A stretch of 64,000 nt of DNA from Endomychus coccineus (GCA_958510875.1 OY294068.1:33894297-33958296); one strand, 5' to 3'. Positions 23,590 through 35,146 are shown, numbered from the stretch's first letter. Translations and numbers: made by a program. The notes: generated by a model from the sequence alone, not told the origin.

Positions 23590-23830
23590 TAATATAAAAA
23601 TGGGGTGCAACTAACAACTCGGTTCACGTCTAGAAACCACGTATTTAAGAGCTGAAGTCGAACTTGTGAACAGTACCCTAGTACAAGTCGAATCTGTGCT
23701 TTATGGATTATGAGGAGCTGCTTGGATGTGAAGTAACTCTTGAAACTGAATTGAAACCCAGGTTTTTGTTAAGAGGTTTTCGCAATGGACCTCACATGAT
23801 CGTCCCATGACAAAACTAGTGCTGTGCGAA
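23590..23830 (-). repeat. Non-LTR RT 3' piece, no open frame
   Basis: Nucleotide similarity to 56140-56340 and 39890-40010 (GAACAGTAC, GTCGAATCTGTGCTTTATGG, ATGATCGTCCCATGA blocks). On the minus strand it would encode the IIYKAQIRPVLEY / VWSSA region. It lies upstream of the piece at 22654-23280 in the wrong order, so it is a separate insertion or rearranged. Confidence 0.55.
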
Positions 23831-24199
23831 GACCAGAAAGCAAAATGTTAGAAACGGGTGATCATCACACAAAGAGGTTGAATTCAGAATAAAATAGACC
23901 ACAAAAGATAAGTGAAACTACTAGGCATATGAAATAAAGTGAACATTATATGACCTCATTAGGAAACTGTCATTCATTAGTATTTTGTATGCAGATTTAA
24001 AAAATCTGAATAAATTATTAATTATAAAGGTGTTTACTTCAATGCTCCTCATTCTGTATTAATCACATCATTCATTTAATTAAATCTAAATATAGGATTC
24101 AATCTCATTATATCACCTTTGAACATTTGTATTTATAACATGAATCAACACTTGCATTTAAATCATGATACATGGAAATATACATGAAAATAATTTAGG
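23831..24199. other. No gene seen
   Basis: AT-rich sequence leading into the Penelope-type repeat. Confidence 0.3.
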
Positions 24200-24239
24200 A
24201 TGAGTTACATATTCTTTGAGAGCGGCAAATATGATTATA

Positions 24240-24560
24240 TTCGCAATTATGATGAAAGAATACTCATTGCTTGCACTATAAATAAGAAACAATCACCCTT
24301 ATCCACTAAAAGTGACAAATATCTAGGTAATTTAGAAGGGATCGAAAAATATAAACGAAATAGCTATTTACTAAAGTCCGATTTATCTCTGAAGGTAACC
24401 CCTTATTTGCATCATTATCCCCAAATAGTATTTAAACAGGCACATTTTGATTTGCTCACTCTGATGATGACTACTTGGTAGGTAAACGGTCCTTAGTACT
24501 TTGAAAGCTTTTTTAGTGGATAATGGTGATTATTCCTTATTTATAGTGTTATAATGTATC
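24240..24560 (+). repeat. Penelope-like terminal repeat, family B
   Basis: Shares landmarks with 34550-34760 (inverse) and 38205-38400: AAATAGTATTTAAACAGGCAC, TTTGATTT, a CTGATGA core, and TTTAGTGGATAANGGTGATTATT. This is the terminal-repeat region of a Penelope-like element; related repeats elsewhere in the window adjoin Penelope coding pieces. The open frame 24200-24481 runs through it and is not a gene. Confidence 0.55.
24455..24505 (+). ncRNA. Degenerate hammerhead-ribozyme-like motif, family B
   Basis: CTGATGA at 24461 is followed by a short hairpin (ACTAC...GTAG) and GTAAAC where GAAA would be expected, then GGTCCTTAGTAC. The core is mutated, so self-cleavage is unlikely. Called because the same position in the other family B copies has a better match. 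Confidence 0.3.
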
Positions 24561-25400
24561 CAAAGTGTTAACTCTTTTATAATTCTATTGTAATCTCATT
24601 AACCATATTGTACTTTAGTACTTTAAGGTGAAAATGTTTCGAAACAATTGACAGCAAAGGTTGAGTCTGTTTTATTTGATTTAAATGAGCTAAAGACTTC
24701 TTCATATCTGGTTTGGGCGCTTCGACCATTGCGACCTATATAAAAACAGATAATCTGGGCAAGTCAACTCAATTATTTCATGTTTTCAGCTTCATCTTCT
24801 TCATTGAACAAAACATGTAAGTTTATATTGTGGTTCAGAACTAACCAACGTATGATAGGGGGGAAAATATTCGCAATTTTAACTATTTTTCTGACCAAAA
24901 TATGTTCACATTGCTGTAATGTTGGAATAATATAATTTTTTTCTAGCCAATGTTACAACAATCCACTGAAATTCTGAAATAACTGTTAAATATTCCTATT
25001 TTATACTGTAATCATATACTTTTAATTAAAATATCATAAACTATAATTATGAAATGAATACACATAGTTATAAATGCTAATACACTCCTGTATACCAACA
25101 ATGCTTACGCACAAGCTTACAATCATTGTGTATAATAATATTATCCTAAGAGTATAAACAAAATACAATTATAAACTTTATCAAAAAATGGAGAGGGATA
25201 AATCTGAATCTGTTAGGTGTTTTAATATGTCAATTTTTGTGTTCATGAGTTAATAATCTTGCAATAATTGTATTCAAGCGAATATAGTTACTGAGGCAAA
25301 TAGTTTTGATGAGAGTTTAATTCTATTCAGGTATTCAGGTTCTTTAGAAAGAAGAAGAGAGAAATTTTGATGTATCATTGAATTAAAATGGTTCTAGATT
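24561..25400. other. No gene seen
   Basis: Lies between two Penelope-type pieces. No readable coding sequence or clear repeat was found. Confidence 0.35.
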
Positions 25401-26115
25401 ATGACTATGAGGGCTTAAAGAGGAAATCGGAATGTTGTGTCCTTACTGTTGGTTTTCTATAGACGTTGAAACTAATGGTATCCCTGTGGTGTGTTAAAGT
25501 TAAATCTAAAAAGGTTTCAATGTGAATTTCATATTTGGATCAAGATTATTGATATGTATCCCTTTGGTGTGTTAAAGTTAAGTCTAAAAAGATTGCAATG
25601 TGAATTTCATATTCGGATCAAGGTTATTGATATAATTTCAAAATAATTATCTGTACCAATATGTTTCTTAGCTGAAGAATACTTCATTATGGTATCTGAA
25701 AATTAAACAAGAACAATTCTGCGAAAAGAGAATCCATTGCTAAGCCATAGGTTTGTGAATAATATTTATTTCTAAATTGTCAATAATTCTGACTGAAGCG
25801 TAATTTGAAATAAAATTCTATTTCTGTAGTTAATGGAGGTTTGATATGAGTATTATCTGGAATATGTGTTATTTGTATTCCACATTCTTGGGTTTGGATA
25901 CTGGGGAACATTGGGTACAAACCATACCGTATTTTGGGATTGTTTGTTTATTTATTCATTTAGATAATTCTCTTGAACATTTAATTGTACATTTCAGATT
26001 AAGAGTTGTGATGGGCCATTTTGGAGCATTTTCCCATGGTTTTACCAAGCCTATAAAGTTCAGGAGCAGATGGATTGACACTAATCAATTCTCTTTTTTA
26101 CAGAAAGTTTTTAAC
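25400..26115 (-). pseudogene. Penelope-like RT remnant
   Basis: Minus-strand frames contain VNPSAPELYRLGKT near 26040-26090 (RT finger motif, normally NPxAPRLYGLPKxHK) and, further down, INNLDPNMKFTL, FLDLTLTHHRD and FNVYRKPT near 25440-25560 (thumb, normally FLDxxI...WYRKPT). Frames shift often. The catalytic YVDD box is not readable. A 78-bp tandem duplication sits in the thumb part (25479-25556 and 25557-25634). The plus-strand open frame 25846-26121 is antisense to this and not a gene. Confidence 0.55.
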
Positions 26116-26119
26116 TATT

Positions 26120-26340
26120 AGATTATAATTTATTTATTTCGATTGTTCGTGTTTCTGTTTCAATTGAAATTAGTGCGATAACGATGCCTCGTGGTGATAC
26201 AATTAAATTTAAGATTTCACGTTTATACAGTTATGCGTCTTCTGATGATGGTCGTGAGACCGAGACGTACGTAAAGACGAAAATAATAATCGTTTGTGCT
26301 AGTGTGACCTATTTACCGAAAATTGTATATATAATTTATT
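26120..26340 (+). repeat. Penelope-like terminal repeat, family A
   Basis: Related to 31310-31530 and to both arms at 48411-48790: CGTGTTTCTGTTTC, AATTAGTGCGATAACGA, the CTGATGA...GTAAAGACG block, and GTGTGACCTATTTCCCG-like sequence follow in the same order. This is the pLTR region of a Penelope-like element. Confidence 0.6.
26236..26279 (+). ncRNA. Hammerhead-ribozyme-like motif, family A, core mutated
   Basis: CGTCTT (stem I) - CTGATGA - T - GGTC/GTGA/GACC (stem II hairpin) - GAGA - CGTACG - TA - AAGACG (stem I partner, six pairs). It has all parts of a type I hammerhead with a very short stem III, as reported for Penelope-like elements. Here the conserved GAAA has become GAGA, so activity is doubtful. 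One extra base between CTGATGA and stem II is shared by all copies in the window. Confidence 0.5.
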
Positions 26341-27476
26341 TATAATGTTAATGTATCCACAGTGTGAACTCTTTTATAATTTATCACGTAACAGTTATTT
26401 TCATCTTTTTTATTTTATGTATTTATTCGAAACACATGGCGCCACGCATGCAGAGTACACGAGCCGGAAACTTTTAGACGAATGCCATATAGTGTTACAA
26501 AAGTATCCCCCAATTCACTTAACGCACAATCGAAGGAAATAAGGGTGAAAGTCTGAAAGAACATATTTTACATGTTATTTTTCATATCAAATCGAGCGAA
26601 TTCTCCCACAATAATTTGAATTTATTTGCTTATTGATTTTGGTTTGCTAGACTACTCGTTCAAGTTTATTTGGTATAGGTGGTCCTAAAATCAATGTGTG
26701 ATCAAAACAGTCTTAATTCCTTGGAAATCTATCTGAAACTTCAACCTATGTGGTATACAGGGTGTCACAATATTCGGTCAACATGGAGCTACCACATGTT
26801 TTTGGGATCAGAACAAGACTCACCTATGTACTAAGTTGTTCCGTTTAGCCGGAAAATTAAATAAAAATATTACTATTTAGCTTATAATTTTGAAGTGCTC
26901 TGTATGATTCCAGTGAAATTTGTTTTGTGCAGGATATCACCTCATAAGTATGCATAATTTGAATATGACGTTGAAGAATGGGATTATTTAGAGGCGGAGA
27001 TCCAGGGGTACAGTCATTTTATTATTATTATCTTCCATAGGGCCAAATCTGGAAGATATTATTAACTAAACTCTTTTATTTTTTTTATTATTTAATTATG
27101 AATTATTATTAATTCTTCCGGCTAGCTTTTATTTGTATTTTAAATCTTATGTTGGTTTTGATTTGAATAATCTAATGATTTGGATAATGAACTTTCACCT
27201 TTTCATTTTTATATCTATGGAATTAAACACAAGGTTCATTGAATGCTAACTTTTAATATTTAAATTTCTAGGACTCTAATTTATCTCGGGTATTAACTTC
27301 TACAATGTTGTGTTCAAATAGATCTATGATCTAACCTCAAAATGATTATTTCTATTTATCTTTGTTTACAAAGTTTAATCTACAATCTTTCTTTCAGATT
27401 TACAGACAGATAATAATACAATGGAGAAATAATAAATAAACTTACGTTTGGTTTTTATCCAAGAATATGTTTAAAA
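26341..27476. other. No gene; one solitary transposon end
   Basis: At 26756 TA is followed by CAGGGTGTCACAATATTCGG, which looks like a Tc1/mariner terminal repeat, but no inverse partner was found, so it is probably a truncated copy. The open frame 26345-26542 has no recognisable product. Remaining sequence is AT-rich. Confidence 0.4.
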
Positions 27477-28195
27477 TGTAGGCAATGTTCACTTGGCTTG
27501 ATTTTCTCATTAATTTGATAATTCACTTTACCCGTAGGTACACAATTTCTCTGCTATTACACAAATCACAGGTAAACAATGTGTTTACTTCTTTAGAAAT
27601 CAGGAACTGTTGATAATTGTTAACTTGTCTTATTCTTTTTCAAAAGATATAAAACCTTAAATGATGTCTTGGAACGTTGTCGAAGACTAACTATTGTACG
27701 ATGCTACTTGTGAATTATTGTTAAAATAACTTTTTAAAAAACTTTGTTCGAAGACTGGGAACACTACTTGACTTGTATAAATTACTTATTTGCTTCGGTT
27801 ACTTTCAACCTTACGAAGCTGCTGGAACACTTGGGTTCACCGATGTTTATCCAATAATCTAAGGTTATGGAAATCTTTTGAGTAGCTTGAGTATCTTGAC
27901 TCTTCAGATGTTGATAGCTAACTGACTTGGCTTTATCTTCAGAATCCTTTTATAGGCCTTCAAAAAGGACGCCAAGTATTTTCAAAAATATCCAATGAGG
28001 TGCTTAGTTTACCTATCAAGAATGCTTTGTTGATTGTTGCAAACTGACAGAACTTTTACATTGTTACTAATCTGACGTCTATAAAATTGCATCGACCAAT
28101 CGGAGTTTAGTATTCTTTAAATTTTTAATTATTGGAGATTTTCATCTTATTTTAAATGATAATGACTCCTTCTTTTTAAATTCATATTGCCTACA
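27477..28195. mobile_element. Possible solo LTR or MITE bounded by TGTAGGCAAT...ATTGCCTACA
   Basis: The 719-bp segment has inverted ends TGTAGGCAAT/ATTGCCTACA, extended outwards by AAAA and TTTT to 14 bp. TG...CA ends suggest an LTR, but the flanks do not form a direct repeat, so either the duplication is lost or this is a DNA element. No coding sequence inside. Confidence 0.35.
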
Positions 28196-28690
28196 TTTTT
28201 CCACACACTTTGGTATAAGATAACCTATGATTAGGTTATTATTAATATGATTATTCCTATAATTATTATAAATTTGACAGTTGCCATTATTAAAAAACTA
28301 ATACATAATATAACATATCAATAACATTTCTTTAACATTATATAACTCAAATTTACTAATCCTAACTTATATCTATAACATTTTTCAATAGTTTGTGCTA
28401 TCTCATGATAGTTTTTGTAATCATTTTAATTATGATTTCTGTCTTCGTAGCACTGTACGTTTATTCACTTTCACTGAAGTTCTTGTTTTACACTTTTATT
28501 CTAATTACATTGTTGTTTATTATGTTCTACATTGTTCATTATATTATACTAACTATTATTTAACTTTTAACATTGTATTTAATTCCATATAATATCTTTT
28601 TATTAATCTTTTCTGATTTTCAATGTTCGGTAAGTTCTAATTTTATCATTTTATTGTTTAGGAAATGAAATCATAACAATATGTTAGATG
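28196..28690. other. AT-rich stretch, no gene seen
   Basis: Very AT-rich on both strands; the open frame 28395-28592 has low-complexity composition and no recognisable similarity. Confidence 0.35.
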
Positions 28691-28694
28691 GCGA

Positions 28695-29640
28695 AACAGT
28701 TTGTAGCGCAATCTATGCAAATTGTGTGTTGTCCTGGTTGAAGAGCCCTTTTTTTTTTGCCAAATTCAGCCGCTATTGCTTCATATCGGCGTCGAATCGA
28801 TCCAACAGCTCTGCATAATATATGCCGGTGATCGCTTTGCCCTTCTCAGGGTTATCGGTATGGACGATACCATGTGCATTCCAAATAACTGTCGTCATGA
28901 CTTTGTTGGCCGATTGGTCTTTTTTGGCTTCGTTTCACCAGCACAAGTCCTCTGTTTCGACAGTTCTTTAATCTCTGGTGTATTGTAATGGCTCTATGTT
29001 CCGTCCGCGGTTACACAACGGCGCAAAAAGTCCTTTTTATAGCCCTTGAACATCGCCAAATACTCCTTTGAAGTTACCACACGGTCGCGCTTATAGTCAA
29101 CAAAGAGCAAATGTGCACGCGACCATCTGGCAATTGGCCTTCTCATGTCAGAAAATTTATGCAAAATGTTACGTACTCATTCGGTTGAGATGCCCATAGC
29201 CTCAGGAATCTCGTGCAATTTAACTCACCGATCGTCTCAAACCATGGATTTTATCGACGATTTCTAGCGTTGTAACCTCAATTGGACGACCAGAACGTTC
29301 GGCATCCTTTGTGGTCATACTACCACAACGGGAATCGGTGAACCACTTGTGAATCGAACCAATCGATGGTAAAAGGTTCCCATAATGTTTCACAAGTGAT
29401 GTTTTGGTTTGCGCAATGTTTTTCCACGGAAAAAATTTTGTTTTTGAAAAAGCGAAATTCACTTTTTTCCATGTTTACAAAACTCATTAAGGTTGTTTGC
29501 TTTCGTTGGGTGTCAAAACAGAATTGAATAACATATGAGTCTGAAAATTCCAATGCGTTCTAGTTGATGATGGTACATTACAAATCTCACATGAGATTCT
29601 AGATTGCGGCGCCCTCTGTTTTATTTTTCAGGGACTTCTC
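28695..29640 (-). pseudogene. Mariner (DD34D-type) transposase fragment 1
   Basis: Minus strand from about 29490: KTKFFPWKNIAQTKTSLVKH, YGNLLPSIGSIHKWFTDSRC and ERSGRPIEVTT, the paired helix-turn-helix DNA-binding domain of mariner transposase. Further down, broken frames give a counterpart of DETWIHYYTPETKE near 28980, KAKRSPA.YIMQ near 28810, and NQDNTQFA near 28730 (normally HQDNAPAH, second catalytic Asp). The third Asp is missing, so the 3' end is truncated. Sequence outside the start (TTTTTCAGGGACTTCTCACC near 29628) matches the terminal region of the copy at 33.3 kb. Confidence 0.7.
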
Positions 29641-30200
29641 ACCTTGCCTTCTCATATCCTCGGAATAAATGACAATCAAATCCCCCAGATTCTAATTTCC
29701 ATAATCTATTGCACACCCTCAAATAAGTATCAAGAAAAATTGTTGTTCAGAAAGGTTTTCAATATTTTTCCAACAAAAAATAGAATCAACTTGTCTCCTG
29801 ATGATTTTTTCGATACAGTTGTGTTATCTATTTCGAAATAGAGATATAGCTCGAACAACACCAGAATCTATATGTTCATGTAGAATAATCAATATAGGGA
29901 AAATATACACACCCTTCCGATGATGAAACTCAAATGAATAGTTGTCATTCCATAATCACCTGAGGGATTCGTTTCATTACCGTTCGCTATGCGTGACCTG
30001 CTAATTTGAAACGAGCTGGGCGCCTTCAAATATTTTTAATCAATTAGGTAATTACCCGATGAATATGTATCTTCCAAATATGCAAATTTCTGAAGCAATA
30101 ATAGTCAAAACTATTTTATCTTCACATCTTTTGGTTTAAGGATAATCTATAGGCGATATAATTATCATAAGTGCTCGAGAATTATCATCATACTACTTTC
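29641..30200. other. No gene seen
   Basis: The plus-strand open frame 29644-29841 has no recognisable product. Possibly upstream Penelope sequence, but no motif supports this. Confidence 0.3.
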
Positions 30201-30219
30201 CTGTCAGCGGCTACCCTTC

Positions 30220-31085
30220 TGAGTTTAGTGATCCGTGGTTGATATATAATACACTCTGGAATGCCTAGAGAAAACTGTAATAAATTCATTGGATTTTCAT
30301 CCCGTATGTAGATGATTGCCTTATGTGTGTTCCCAATGATAAAATTCAATACGTGATAAATGGATTTAACAATTTCCACTGTAAACTTCAATCTTGTGAA
30401 ATAGAAGCAAACAAAAACATAAATTTCCTTGATATGAACATTAGGCATGATTCAGATGGAGAAATAAAAATATCGTGGCTTACTGAAGAATTCACTTTAA
30501 TTCAGATTCACCAACAATTTATAAAAAAAAAGTGTTACAAACAGTCTTACAGATTTCATACTCAGAGGACCGTCCCAAAAATTTGAAAAATTGCTATAAT
30601 ACACTGGAAATGAATAGCTGCACAAAAACATTTTTCAACCCCATCATTAAAGAAAGAATAAACAAAAACTATGATGGTAGGTGCGTCATATATAAATAAT
30701 ATAAACGATAATACAGATAATTTTATAACATTACCATACATCCCGGAGACCTATGTTGGTAAATATTTTTCAAATCTAAAACCTTTAATACCTGAAGATA
30801 AACAAATCCACACAATATCTCCAAACAATATTTACAAAGACGAATGTATGGTCATGAATATAGTACTAGAAAACTCCACCACCTAAGAATTGTTTTGATT
30901 ATAACCATACAAAAATGTTAATATTTCAACTAAAGAAATCAATTGTTATAAAAGATCTTGGAGATGATTCACATAAGCTGTGTCTCCAAGTCTGTAAATC
31001 GTAGAACAGACATTCAATCATTAAGTCAAATTTATCCTAATTTAATTCATTAAAACCCTTGCAAATTCCTACATGCGTCTTTATA
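30220..31085 (+). pseudogene. Penelope-like element: RT palm to endonuclease linker
   Basis: The plus strand reads IPYVDDCLMCVPNDKI at about 30293-30345, the intact YVDD catalytic box of a Penelope-type RT. It continues INGFNNFHCKLQ, NKNINFLDMNIRHDSDGEIK and ISW (thumb), with frameshifts near 30400 and 30490. Next comes NDNTDNFITLPYIPETYVGKYF at 30690-30760 (FVxLPYIP linker). Beyond 30900, YKNVNISTKEINCYKRSW belongs to the GIY-YIG region. The 5' part of the RT is missing and at least four frame breaks make it inactive. Confidence 0.75.
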
Positions 31086-31309
31086 ATGTTAAAAGTATAT
31101 TTTAGGTAGAATATCAAGTAGCAATATTTCTAATAAAGTCTGACAACCTTTTTCTATTACCTCATGAATCTTCAACATCTTCTTTGAAAGTGGATACTTG
31201 AGCGTTATATTTTGCTTTCAGTCTTATTCCAACATGGCTTGAAATGACTCCGAATATTATAAGAAAAATTCTATGCAGTGAATTAAAGCATTTATGTGTT
31301 ACAATTCCG

Positions 31310-31530
31310 ATTACTCGTGTTTCTGTACGTTTCGGCGACATGGGCTTTTTTAATTAAAATTAGTGGGATAAGGACGCTTTGTGCTTGATACAATTAGTCT
31401 TGAGAAATCCCGTTTTAGACATTAATACGTCTTCTGACGGTCGTGAGACCGAAAAATACGTAAAGACGAAAACATTAAGCATACTTTATGTTATGGTGTG
31501 AACTATTTCCCGAGAATTTATATATAATTA
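31310..31530 (+). repeat. Penelope-like terminal repeat, family A
   Basis: Same layout as 26120-26340 and 48600-48790. It follows the coding piece at 30220-31085 in the same orientation, as a downstream pLTR should. Confidence 0.6.
31428..31468 (+). ncRNA. Hammerhead-ribozyme-like motif, family A, deleted core
   Basis: CGTCTT...AAGACG (stem I) and the GGTC/GTGA/GACC hairpin with GAAA are present, but the CTGATGA core is shortened to CTGA, so it should not cleave. Confidence 0.4.
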
Positions 31531-31959
31531 AATGTTACAAGTTTTAGTGTAAAATTCGAGTTTAGTTCTCCAACTTCAGAATGCTAGTGCACATAATTCA
31601 GATAGAATAGGTACGTAAAGAAAATTGAGAGCCTATTTTGAAGAATTTCCGAAATCGTATTATTTGGAAGGGATAGATAAATTATAAAAACGTTGAACTG
31701 AAGTGTATCGGGTAACATGTAGATTATGTTGAGAAATATGATAAGTTCTTACCAAATAAATCGTTTCTTGTTTCATTTTTCAGAAACGTTTTACCTTACC
31801 TACGTAGATGTAACCAAATGGTTCATTATATGTAAATTCTTGGGAAACAGGTCACATTTATATGTATTATATTACGTACGTGGCTGTCTCACGACTATTT
31901 TTGCGCTAATTTACGTACAATTTCAAACAGGTATTCTCAAAATGTATGATCAAGATAGC
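31531..31959. other. No gene seen
   Basis: The open frame 31726-31977 (+) has no recognisable similarity. It lies between two Penelope pieces. Confidence 0.3.
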
Positions 31960-32480
31960 AAAAAATATGTTTTTTAATCACATCATTAAGGAAAGAACAA
32001 TCAAAACTATAATGGTACATCATATAAAAATAGAATAGATGGTAATAAACATAGTTTTATAACATTACTTTGCATGCCGAAGACCCACAGAAAATTACGA
32101 AATGCTGAGAAATGAATGTTAGCATTAACCTACAAACAGTGTTGGTAAATATTTTTCGAAAATATAAACGAACTCACACGGTATATAAATTAAATTGATT
32201 AGATTCCGATGGGACGTATACAGGAATTGCTACACAACATTTACGAAAAAGAATATATCGCCATAAATATAGCACTAAGAACTAAAACTTCAAAAAGTCC
32301 ACCTATTTTGCTAACATTCTATGACCAACAGTTCGATTATAAAAATGTTAATATTTCAGCTAAAGAAAGCAATTATTATAAAAGATCTATCCTGAACATG
32401 ACTCACATAAGACGGGATGCTAAGTCTATTAATAAATAGTAGAACTAATGTACAATCATTGAGTCAAATTCATACAAACC
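31960..32480 (+). pseudogene. Second Penelope-like fragment: linker and endonuclease end
   Basis: Nucleotide similarity to 30640-31080 starts at about 31975 (CATCATTAA(A/G)GAAAGAA). The open frame 32209-32439 includes FDYKNVNISAKESNYYKRSI and RRDAKSINK, the conserved end of the GIY-YIG domain in Penelope-like elements (ESNYYKRxxLExxxI...INK). Upstream frames are broken. Confidence 0.65.
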
Positions 32481-32739
32481 TTATTTATTATGTCATCGCA
32501 ATTTCCACGTACCTTTCTTTACTTCTTTATGATGTTTAAAATTGTATATATGTAGAAAGCTGCTACAAATCAGTAATGTTGGTGCATCACATACAATTCT
32601 AATCTCTTAGCTTTCGATTAATAGGTGCCTCATAATGTGTTCCGTACAAGCTATTTTTTTCACCTATAATCATAAGCTATTCTAGTATTATTATAAGCTA
32701 TCACAATTACTCTGTTTCTATACAACCGATTCGCAAGGA

Positions 32740-33358
32740 CAAGTCTTTTCGGCTGTCCTTTGGCCTCTGGTGTGTTGTGATGGATCCATGTTTCGTCCAC
32801 GGCTACAAAACGGCGCAAAAGGCTTCTTTAAAGTTGTCGCACGGTTGCGCTTGTTGGCAACAGAGAGCAATCTGTCAGATAGCTTTTCATGTTCAAAACT
32901 TTATGCAAAATGTTTGATTGAGATGCACATAGCCTCAGCACTTCAACTCGCCGATCGTCCAATATCATACCATGGATTTTATCGACTATTTCTGGCGTCG
33001 TAACCTCAATTGAACGACCAGAACTTTCGTCGTCCTTTGTGGTCATATTACCACAATGATAATCAGTAAACCACTTGTGAATCGTTCCAATCGATGGTGG
33101 AGAGTCTCCATAATGTTTAACAAGCGATGCTTTGGTTTGCGTAATGTTATTTCCACGCAAAAAATAATGTTTAATCAAGACGCGAAATTCACTTTTGTTC
33201 ATGTTTGCAAAAATCCTCAATGCTTCTTGCTTTCGATGGGTGCCAAATGGAACTGAATGATATATCATTTGCGTTCTAGTTAAAGATGGTACATCACAAA
33301 TGGGATTTTCGATTGTTGCGCCATCTTTTTTATTTTTCAGGGACTTTTCACCTTGCCC
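32740..33358 (-). pseudogene. Mariner transposase fragment 2, internally deleted
   Basis: The minus strand from about 33205 reads MNKSEFRVLIKHYFLRGNNI, QTKASLVKHYGDSPPSIGTI, HKWFTDYHCG and SGRSIEVTTPEIVDKIHGMI, a nearly complete mariner DNA-binding domain. After LDDRRVEVL it degrades and jumps to VDETWIHHNTPE (first catalytic Asp) at about 32790; the rest is lost. The outer end GGGCAAGGTG with TA at 33359-33360 marks a probable terminal repeat. This copy is better preserved in its N-terminus than fragment 1. Confidence 0.75.
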
Positions 33359-33517
33359 TAGTAAGCATAGATCAAACGCACATTCTATTCCATTATGAAT
33401 CAAAGGGCTAATATTTAATATATCTAATTAGAGACCTACATTCCGTAGTTGGAATATTTGAAAACATCTTGGAAACATAAAAAAAACTAACATTAATAAA
33501 AAAAATTAATTTCTGAT

Positions 33518-34140
33518 TTAATTTGACTGCTGGTTCTCTTGTTGTCCGTAAAGTTTAGGAGAGTATGGATTACTGTTAATAAGTTTAGGTTTCTCGAAAT
33601 CACTGTTAAATAGAGCTTCACTGGTTTGTAAGATTTGTTTCGTTTTTAATTGAAAAAAGTTTATCGGATATATATGTATTTTGCTCAATTCAGCTTTAAT
33701 AAATACTGACATTTTATTCTCATATTCCTGTTTAGGATTGATTATTATTGCATTCGTTTTGTCTGCCTCTGTAAGGGTTAAATTCACTTCTTTTAATTTG
33801 TGATTAATATATTTGACTTTAGTTGCATCTGTATTACTGAACTGTTTTTTATTAGACAAAGGAAGTAAGTTACCGATTTCTAATTTTGTTATTTAGATTG
33901 ATTCCCGTCAATATTCTTTAAAGCTAATCCTACTACAGTAATACTAGTTTCTAGGAAGGTGTTATTTTTAATATGTGGAGAATACTTTGGTCCCTTATTT
34001 AATAAACGAAGTTCTTCCCTTGAGAACTTGATTTCAAAGTAATTAATAACTTTGTCACTAGAATTGAAATTTGTTAATTGTTGGGGGTGTTATCGACGAC
34101 AGGTTTACATCTTAGAACTTTGTTTATCAAATAAGAGTAG
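33518..34140 (-). pseudogene. Penelope-like element, N-terminal part of the RT protein
   Basis: The open frame 33518-33859 contains LTLTEADKTNAIIINPKQEY, then FNSDFEKPKLINSNPYSPKL and YG, the finger region preceding APRLYGLPKxHK in Penelope-like RTs. Upstream, in other frames to about 34080, NSSDKVINYFEIKFSREELR, LLNKGPKYSP and VVGLALKNI form the usual N-terminus (LxxLLxKGxxYxP). It is truncated at 33518, before the palm. It points toward the inverse family B repeat at 34550-34760, which would be its upstream pLTR. Confidence 0.7.
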
Positions 34141-34549
34141 AAGTATATGTGACTAATATTTCAAACTTTTTATAATGTTGAGATTTGACACAATAACTAT
34201 TTATTTAGGATCGTTACTTTTCAATTTACTCAGTTGTGAGTGTGATAACTTATAAAACAATCGATTAAGAATCCTCCAATCTGTTGTATTCATCTTCTCA
34301 GTTTTCTCTGCTACAACTTTATATTGAAAATTTCCACTTTACATTGAAATTTGTTGAAAATTATGGATATTATGGAAGTAACATTTCCCAGTGTTCTTCT
34401 ACTCAGTTTTCTCTGGAAGAAAATCAATCTGGATTGATTGGAACTTATGGATATCATGAAAGTTAAACTTTTTGGAGATGTATCAACGATTTTCCTAACT
34501 TGTATGTTTGTAATGAACTATGAAAGAGTTCACACTGCGGTTATATTAT
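34141..34549. other. No gene seen
   Basis: Probable Penelope leader sequence between terminal repeat and coding start. It contains a duplicated TTCTACTCAGTTTTCTCT-like stretch at 34290-34310 and 34394-34412. Confidence 0.35.
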
Positions 34550-34860
34550 AGCACTATTCATAAGAAATAATCACCCTTATCTACTAAAAATACTATCAAA
34601 GTAGATACTGAACACCTTTCGGCTACAAAGTAGCCATTATCAGAGTAAACTAAATTATAAATCAAAATGTGCCTGTTCAATAGTATTTAGTAATAGCATT
34701 TTAATTTATAACAATGGGTTACCCTCAGCTGGAGATGAATCGAAATTTGATGAATTGCTTTTTCTCTTATACATTTCCATCCCTTTTAAATTACCTAGAT
34801 ATTTGTCTGTACTGATTTTTCAACACTATTTTTCTTTATATAGGCAAAATGTTCCTTATA
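34550..34860 (-). repeat. Penelope-like terminal repeat, family B, inverse
   Basis: Inverse of the repeats at 24240-24560 and 38205-38400, including GTTACCCTCAGCTGGAGAT at 34727, which recurs inverted at 38219-38237. It lies directly upstream of the minus-strand Penelope coding piece. Confidence 0.6.
34603..34650 (-). ncRNA. Hammerhead-ribozyme-like motif, family B, best copy
   Basis: On the minus strand: CTGATAA - T - GGCTAC/TTT/GTAGCC (six-pair stem II) - GAAA - GGTGTTCAGTATC. The stem II hairpin and GAAA are perfect. The CTGATGA core carries one change (G to A) and stem I is not obvious. The extra base before stem II is as in family A. Confidence 0.4.
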
Positions 34861-34904
34861 ACGAGCTAAATGTTCCTTCTAGTTGGACCCACATAGGAAA
34901 CTTT

Positions 34905-35018
34905 ATATTTAGGCAACACCTTTGATAAAGTTTCCGATTTCGACAAATCCGGGATTTACAAAATCAATAATTGTGAGTCGTGTTCAAAATGCTATGTGGG
35001 GAAATGTATAAGCGAAAA
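34905..35018 (+). pseudogene. Penelope-like endonuclease fragment interrupted by the recombinase block
   Basis: Reads TFDKVSDFDKSGIYKIN and CESCSKCYVG (GIY-YIG start with its Cys pair), then an internal gap and EMYKRK. The remainder of the element resumes at 38192 (AAAAAGTATTTATTAAATTC). The intact equivalent at 13469-13505 reads straight through, so the block between is an insertion. Confidence 0.6.
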
Positions 35019-35027
35019 TAGTACATT

Positions 35028-35146
35028 GTTTACCGAGTAGGAAAAGCCTAACATTCCTGGACGACTGTGATGATTGCTAAGTTGAGACCCAAACCGAGAC
35101 TTAGCAACACAGAGTCCAGGAATGTGGCTTTTCCTACGAGGTAAAC
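35028..35146. repeat. Hairpin repeat at the left end of the recombinase block
   Basis: Arms 35028-35062 and 35114-35146 are inverse copies (GTTTACCGAGTAGGAAAAGC and its inverse) with one or two mismatches around a 51-bp centre that itself contains GCTAAGT/ACTTAGC. It is either a small MITE or the terminal structure of the inserted block. Confidence 0.7.

Noticed and set aside
25846..26121. 91-codon plus-strand frame
   Set aside because: Antisense to a recognisable Penelope RT finger motif on the minus strand.
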